From assembly GCA_005240105.1 (NCBI GenBank), contig SBAT01000340.1:1-9483 (forward strand): a DNA stretch of 9,483 bases, given 5' to 3'. The stretch is from Chloroflexota bacterium (GTDB lineage Bacteria > Cyanobacteriota > Vampirovibrionia > Obscuribacterales > Obscuribacteraceae). Both the position numbers and the translations under genes were made by a program. The notes under the pieces were generated by a model, which was not told the DNA's origin, did not search any database, and saw nothing but the letters and a program-made list of their open reading frames with translations. Below, one piece after another: positions 6,403 through 9,483 of the stretch; the stretch's first letter is position 1, and each line of letters opens with the position of its first letter.

Positions 6403-7191
6403 TCAACCAGGTAGGTCTTCACCAAATAAGATGTACCAATTGTTTTCGGCTGACTGCCTTAGTGACGGCTCTTTCAGCAGTTCCTCTGCTGTGGATAGCA
6501 ACTGATTAACTAGCTGCTCTTTGGCAAGAGATGGTTTGATGGCTCTGAGGTCGTCTAGATCTTTTGTTCTGGCGCTGCAAAGCTTACCTAGAAATAGGTC
6601 GTATACGTCTACGGTATATAATTTGATTGAGCCAAAATCACCCAGGTAATTGAGACGTTGTTGCCAACCAACTGGTAAATAGTGTGACTGAAAATGTGTT
6701 AGCAGAAGACCGTACCGTTTCTGAAGATCGTTGAGCAAATCGTGCCGGTTGCGAATTGCTGCCGGTACTTCGTTGACTACGTCAATGTCCGTGGTGGCGC
6801 GGTTCAGGTAACCACCCAGTATCAAGGCGATTGCTCCGCTAATTTCCAGAGTCACTGGTTCACTAATTGAAGTGCCTAGCTCTCGCAGATATTCCTTTAC
6901 AGTTTCAGGTTCAGTTCTATCCATGAGTTGATCCTTGAGAAAGGGAAAACCAGGTTCACCTAATTCCTCTGAGCAGATAGCCTGGATGTTTGTCTGGACA
7001 GGGCTGCGGCTTAACCATTGCTGCCAGCGCTTTGGACCCCAGTAGTTCTCTAGAGCCTTGGTGCTGTCGCGAATAAGCACACGGGTGCGAAAATCCAGCG
7101 GAGCATTACTTAGCTCCTTTTCGATTGCCTGGGTAAGGGCCGTCGGGTCGACTTCAGGTTTTCCCCACACTAATTGCCATAGCTCTGACAT
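6403..7191 (-). CDS. Nucleotidyltransferase-fold protein, DUF6036/AbiEii-like
   Basis: The frame opens with ATG at 7203, but a second ATG at 7191 has a GGAG six bases upstream and is preferred (262 residues); the 7203 start would add MEKN. Stop is TGA at 6403. Numbered from 7191, residues 118-127 (SGAIALILGG) and 133-138 (TTDIDV) form the glycine-rich helix and D-x-D motif of the polymerase-beta-like nucleotidyltransferase fold, with likely metal ligands Asp135 and Asp137. Residues 195-216 carry the later signature VDVYDLFLGKL followed by R-x-K-D-L-D-D-L, typical of DUF6036, AbiEii and MNT-type proteins. The N-terminal about 110 residues are helical, with WGPKRWQQWL, and not recognised. Relatives include toxins that modify tRNA or other substrates, but many members are uncharacterised. 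No cognate antitoxin gene lies beside it. It follows fusA by 40-52 bases and may be partly co-transcribed with it. Confidence 0.85.
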   Translation of the reverse strand: MSELWQLVWGKPEVDPTALTQAIEKELSNAPLDFRTRVLIRDSTKALENYWGPKRWQQWLSRSPVQTNIQAICSEELGEPGFPFLKDQLMDRTEPETVKEYLRELGTSISEPVTLEISGAIALILGGYLNRATTDIDVVNEVPAAIRNRHDLLNDLQKRYGLLLTHFQSHYLPVGWQQRLNYLGDFGSIKLYTVDVYDLFLGKLCSARTKDLDDLRAIKPSLAKEQLVNQLLSTAEELLKEPSLRQSAENNWYILFGEDLPG

Positions 7192-7197
7192 GTTCTT

Positions 7198-7201
7198 CTC
7201 C
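7198..7201 (-). promoter_or_regulatory. Ribosome binding site favouring the start at 7191
   Basis: GGAG is formed by the G of the upstream ATG (7203) and the following GAG codon, six bases before the ATG at 7191. The 7203 start has only a weak AGG four bases upstream. This favours the shorter protein. Confidence 0.55.
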
Positions 7202-7215
7202 ATCAGACCTATTTA

Positions 7216-7221
7216 ATTATA
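7216..7221 (-). promoter_or_regulatory. Perfect -10 box in the gap after fusA
   Basis: TATAAT occurs on the minus strand in the 40-base gap after fusA. No matching -35 element lies 16-18 bases upstream, which would fall around the fusA stop. If used, transcription would start near 7209, only about 18 bases before the ATG at 7191. It may also be chance in an AT-rich spacer. Confidence 0.25.
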
Positions 7222-7233
7222 AGGCTGTCAGCC
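7222..7233 (-). terminator. Weak hairpin after fusA
   Basis: GGCTGACAGCC folds into a 4-pair stem with a 3-base loop just after the fusA stop and is followed by TTATAATTAAAT. The stem is short and the tail is not a T-run, so at best this is a leaky terminator. Read-through into the nucleotidyltransferase gene is likely. Confidence 0.2.
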
Positions 7234-7243
7234 CGGCAATATA

Positions 7244-9355
7244 TTACTTGCTTGCAGCAGCTGTCTTGTTGTGCGTGATGATCCCTTCTGCCAAGTTGTT
7301 CGGTACTTCTTCGTAATGGCTGAATTCCATAACGAAAGTACCCTGACCGCGCGTCTTGTTGCGCACGTCGGTGGCATAACCAAACATTTCGCCCAGAGGA
7401 ACAGTAGCTTTTACCTTGGACAACTTGTCCATGGTATCCATGCCCTCAACACGGCCGCGGCGGCTGGATAAGTCGCCAATTACATCGCCCATGTATTCTT
7501 CCGGCACTTCTACTTCAACCTTCATTACAGGCTCAAGCAAGATTGGCTTGGCCTTCATGAAGCCTTCTTTGAAGGCGATTGAACCAGCGGCGCGGAATGC
7601 CATTTCTGACGAGTCCACTTCGTGGTACGAACCGAATACAACCGTTGCGCGCATGTCGATGACTGGATAGCCGGCCAAGATACCGGATGCCATAGCGTCG
7701 ACAATACCGTGCTCGATGGCTGGAATGTATTCTTTTGGAATAACGCCGCCGACAATCTTGTTGACGAATTCAAAGCCAGTGCCTGCAGGCAACGGTTCAA
7801 TTTCGATAACGCAATGTCCGTATTGACCACGACCGCCAGATTGGCGAATGAACTTGCCTTCTTGCTTAACGTGTTGCTTGATTGTTTCACGGTAGGCAAC
7901 TTGCGGTTTACCGACGTTGGCTTCTACTTTGAATTCACGCAACAAACGGTCGACAATGATTTCCAGGTGCAATTCGCCCATACCGGCAATGATTGTCTGG
8001 TTGGTCTCCGGATCGACTTTGACTTTGAAGGTTGGATCTTCTTCTGCCAAACGTCCAAGCGAGATACCGAGCTTGTCGGAGTCTGCTTTGGTTTTTGGTT
8101 CGATAGCCACCGAGATAACCGGATCCGGGAATTTCATCGATTCCAGAATAATTGGTGCGTTGTCGGCGCAGAGCGTGTCACCAGTGGTGGTGTCTTTCAG
8201 ACCAACGGCGGCAACAATATCACCGCAGTATGCTTCTTGAACATCTGTACGTTGATCAGCTTGCAATTGCACCAAACGGCTTATGCGCTCGCGCTTATCC
8301 TTGGTGGAGTTGGCTACATAAGAGCCGGCAGTGAGCTTACCGCTATAGATGCGCAAGAATGTAAGTTTGCCAACGAATGGGTCGGTCATAACCTTAAAGG
8401 CTAATGCTGCAAATGGCTCATCATCAGTAGGTTTACGTGTAGCTTCTTCGCCGTCCGGCAGAATGCCTTTGACGGCAGCAACATCAACCGGCGATGGCAG
8501 GTAGTCGACTACTGCATCGAGTAAGAGCTGAATGCCTTTGTTCTTAAATGCAGAACCGCAAAGAATTGGCACCAATTTATTGTCGCAAACTGCTCTGCGC
8601 AAGGCTGCTTGCAATTCTTCCAGGGTTGGCTTTTCACCGTTCAGGTACTTGTCCATTAGAGCATCATCGGTTTCGATAATTGCTTCTTCCAATGTATGGC
8701 GGTATTCAGCAGCCTTTTCCTTCATATCGTCCGGAATGGCTACTTCTTGAATTTTGCGACCTAACGGATCATCTTCCTCATAGAGGTAGGCTTTTTCTGA
8801 AACAAGATCGATAACACCGTGGAAGCCGGCTTCGTTGCCGATTGGCAATTGAATTGGGTGAGCATTTGCCCAGGTGGAATGCAATCCCGGCAGACCTTCT
8901 TTGATTTGTTTGACCACGCGATAGAAGTCGGCACCTTGGCGGTCCATTTTGTTGACCAGCACCATACGCGGTACTTCATATCTGTTGGCTTGCTTCCAAA
9001 CTGTATTGGTCTGCGGTTGAACACCGGCTACGGCGCAAAGGACGATGATTACACTGTCCAACACACGCATTGAACGCTCAACTTCCACTGTGAAGTCGAC
9101 GTGTCCTGGGGTGTCGATTAAGTTGATTTGCTTGTCTTTCCAAGCGCTTGTGATAGCGGAGGCGGTAATTGTAATGCCGCGCTCTTTTTCTTGAGCCATC
9201 CAGTCGGTTACGGAGGTGCCTTCGTGCACTTCGCCCATGCGGTGGATAAGACCGGAATAGAACAAAATGCGCTCGGTGCAGGTGGTCTTCCCTGCGTCGA
9301 TGTGGGCTGCAATACCCATGTTCCGTATATCTTTGAGTGCTTTCGTTCTAGCCAC
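7244..9355 (-). CDS. fusA: Translation elongation factor G (EF-G)
   Basis: EF-G is the cytoplasmic GTPase that drives translocation of tRNA and mRNA on the ribosome and, with ribosome recycling factor, splits ribosomes. The frame gives 703 residues, the usual length. The start at 9355 is GTG, preceded by AAAGGA at 9364-9369, and the N-terminus MARTKALKDIRNMGIAAHID matches the family. GTPase motifs are complete: G1 AHIDAGKTT (17-25), G2 RGITI (59-63), G3 DTPGH (81-85), G4 NKMD (135-138), G5 GSAF (267-270). Domains II and III occupy about 300-475. Domain IV contains RGQYGH (509-514), GGVIPKEY (from 536) and the tip segment SYHEVDSSE, with His578 at the place of the translocation-critical histidine. 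Domain V starts near 605. No truncation or missing key residue is seen. A tuf gene does not follow, unlike many str operons; what lies upstream is outside the window. Confidence 0.99.
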   Translation of the reverse strand: MARTKALKDIRNMGIAAHIDAGKTTCTERILFYSGLIHRMGEVHEGTSVTDWMAQEKERGITITASAITSAWKDKQINLIDTPGHVDFTVEVERSMRVLDSVIIVLCAVAGVQPQTNTVWKQANRYEVPRMVLVNKMDRQGADFYRVVKQIKEGLPGLHSTWANAHPIQLPIGNEAGFHGVIDLVSEKAYLYEEDDPLGRKIQEVAIPDDMKEKAAEYRHTLEEAIIETDDALMDKYLNGEKPTLEELQAALRRAVCDNKLVPILCGSAFKNKGIQLLLDAVVDYLPSPVDVAAVKGILPDGEEATRKPTDDEPFAALAFKVMTDPFVGKLTFLRIYSGKLTAGSYVANSTKDKRERISRLVQLQADQRTDVQEAYCGDIVAAVGLKDTTTGDTLCADNAPIILESMKFPDPVISVAIEPKTKADSDKLGISLGRLAEEDPTFKVKVDPETNQTIIAGMGELHLEIIVDRLLREFKVEANVGKPQVAYRETIKQHVKQEGKFIRQSGGRGQYGHCVIEIEPLPAGTGFEFVNKIVGGVIPKEYIPAIEHGIVDAMASGILAGYPVIDMRATVVFGSYHEVDSSEMAFRAAGSIAFKEGFMKAKPILLEPVMKVEVEVPEEYMGDVIGDLSSRRGRVEGMDTMDKLSKVKATVPLGEMFGYATDVRNKTRGQGTFVMEFSHYEEVPNNLAEGIITHNKTAAASK

Positions 9356-9363
9356 GGCTTGGT

Positions 9364-9369
9364 TCCTTT
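9364..9369 (-). promoter_or_regulatory. Ribosome binding site of fusA
   Basis: AAAGGA on the minus strand ends eight bases before the GTG at 9355. It supports the non-ATG start. Confidence 0.7.
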
Positions 9370-9450
9370 CTGAAGTGGGCTCAGGGTGAGTGTAACTATC
9401 CGCATATCATCGCGGTTTTAAGAGGGAAATCTGACAAACGCAAGAATAGA

Positions 9451-9483
9451 TTAATACTTCTTGACAATAGTAGCAGCTCCGAA
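9451..9483 (-). CDS. Possible C-terminal end of an upstream gene (partial)
   Basis: One minus-strand frame from the right edge reads FGAATIVKKY and then TAA at 9451-9453. This could be the tail of a gene upstream of fusA, leaving a gap of about 95 bases. It does not look like the usual end of ribosomal protein S7, the typical upstream neighbour. Only ten residues are visible, so it may be non-coding. Confidence 0.2.
   Translation of the reverse strand, partial: FGAATIVKKY

Noticed and set aside
7622..8404. A 260-codon plus-strand frame opposite fusA
   Set aside because: It lies wholly antisense to the conserved EF-G coding sequence and reflects EF-G codon bias; the translation looks like no real protein.
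9461..9466. A perfect plus-strand TTGACA (-35) near the right edge
   Set aside because: Its -10 partner would fall outside the window, so a divergent promoter cannot be judged.

Overview
This window is bacterial chromosomal DNA of moderate GC content. All supported genes lie on the minus strand, so they read from right to left. From right to left they are: the complete gene for translation elongation factor G (fusA, 7244-9355, GTG start); a nucleotidyltransferase-fold protein resembling the DUF6036/AbiEii group (6403-7191 or 7203); an unrecognised 220-residue protein (5586-6248); a 409-base gene-free gap; and one open frame that starts at 5176 and runs off the left edge with no stop in 1725 codons. 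No phage, insertion-sequence, CRISPR, tRNA or rRNA signature was seen.

EF-G is the only confident taxonomic anchor. It is a canonical bacterial EF-G, broadly like cyanobacterial-type proteins. The combination with very large, lysine/glutamine-rich hypothetical proteins recalls non-photosynthetic relatives of cyanobacteria (Vampirovibrionia/Melainabacteria, Obscuribacterales-like). That is an impression from memory and only a weak inference. The tuf gene that often follows fusA in the str operon is absent here.

The most notable content is the giant protein. Its N-terminus is charged and disordered, with no signal peptide. A long, mostly helical region follows, containing two modules that align with each other and loosely resemble annexin repeats. 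Next come a Gly/Ala-rich hydrophobic stretch (about residues 930-967), a second Gly-rich segment (about 1157-1177) and a transglutaminase-like core. In that core Cys1365, His1400 and Asp1415 have the order, spacing and flanking residues expected of the catalytic triad. A small beta-rich module (about 1507-1557) and a helical region continue to the window edge. This looks like a large modular protein with an internal cysteine-transferase or protease-type domain, either an effector/toxin or a cross-linking structural protein.

The gene spacing suggests separate transcription units. Between the nucleotidyltransferase gene and the 220-residue gene there is a 10-pair hairpin with a T-rich tail, then a plausible sigma-70 promoter and a good ribosome binding site. 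The 220-residue gene is the immediate upstream neighbour of the giant gene. A functional link (partner, chaperone or immunity role) is possible, but the 409-base gap argues against tight co-translation.
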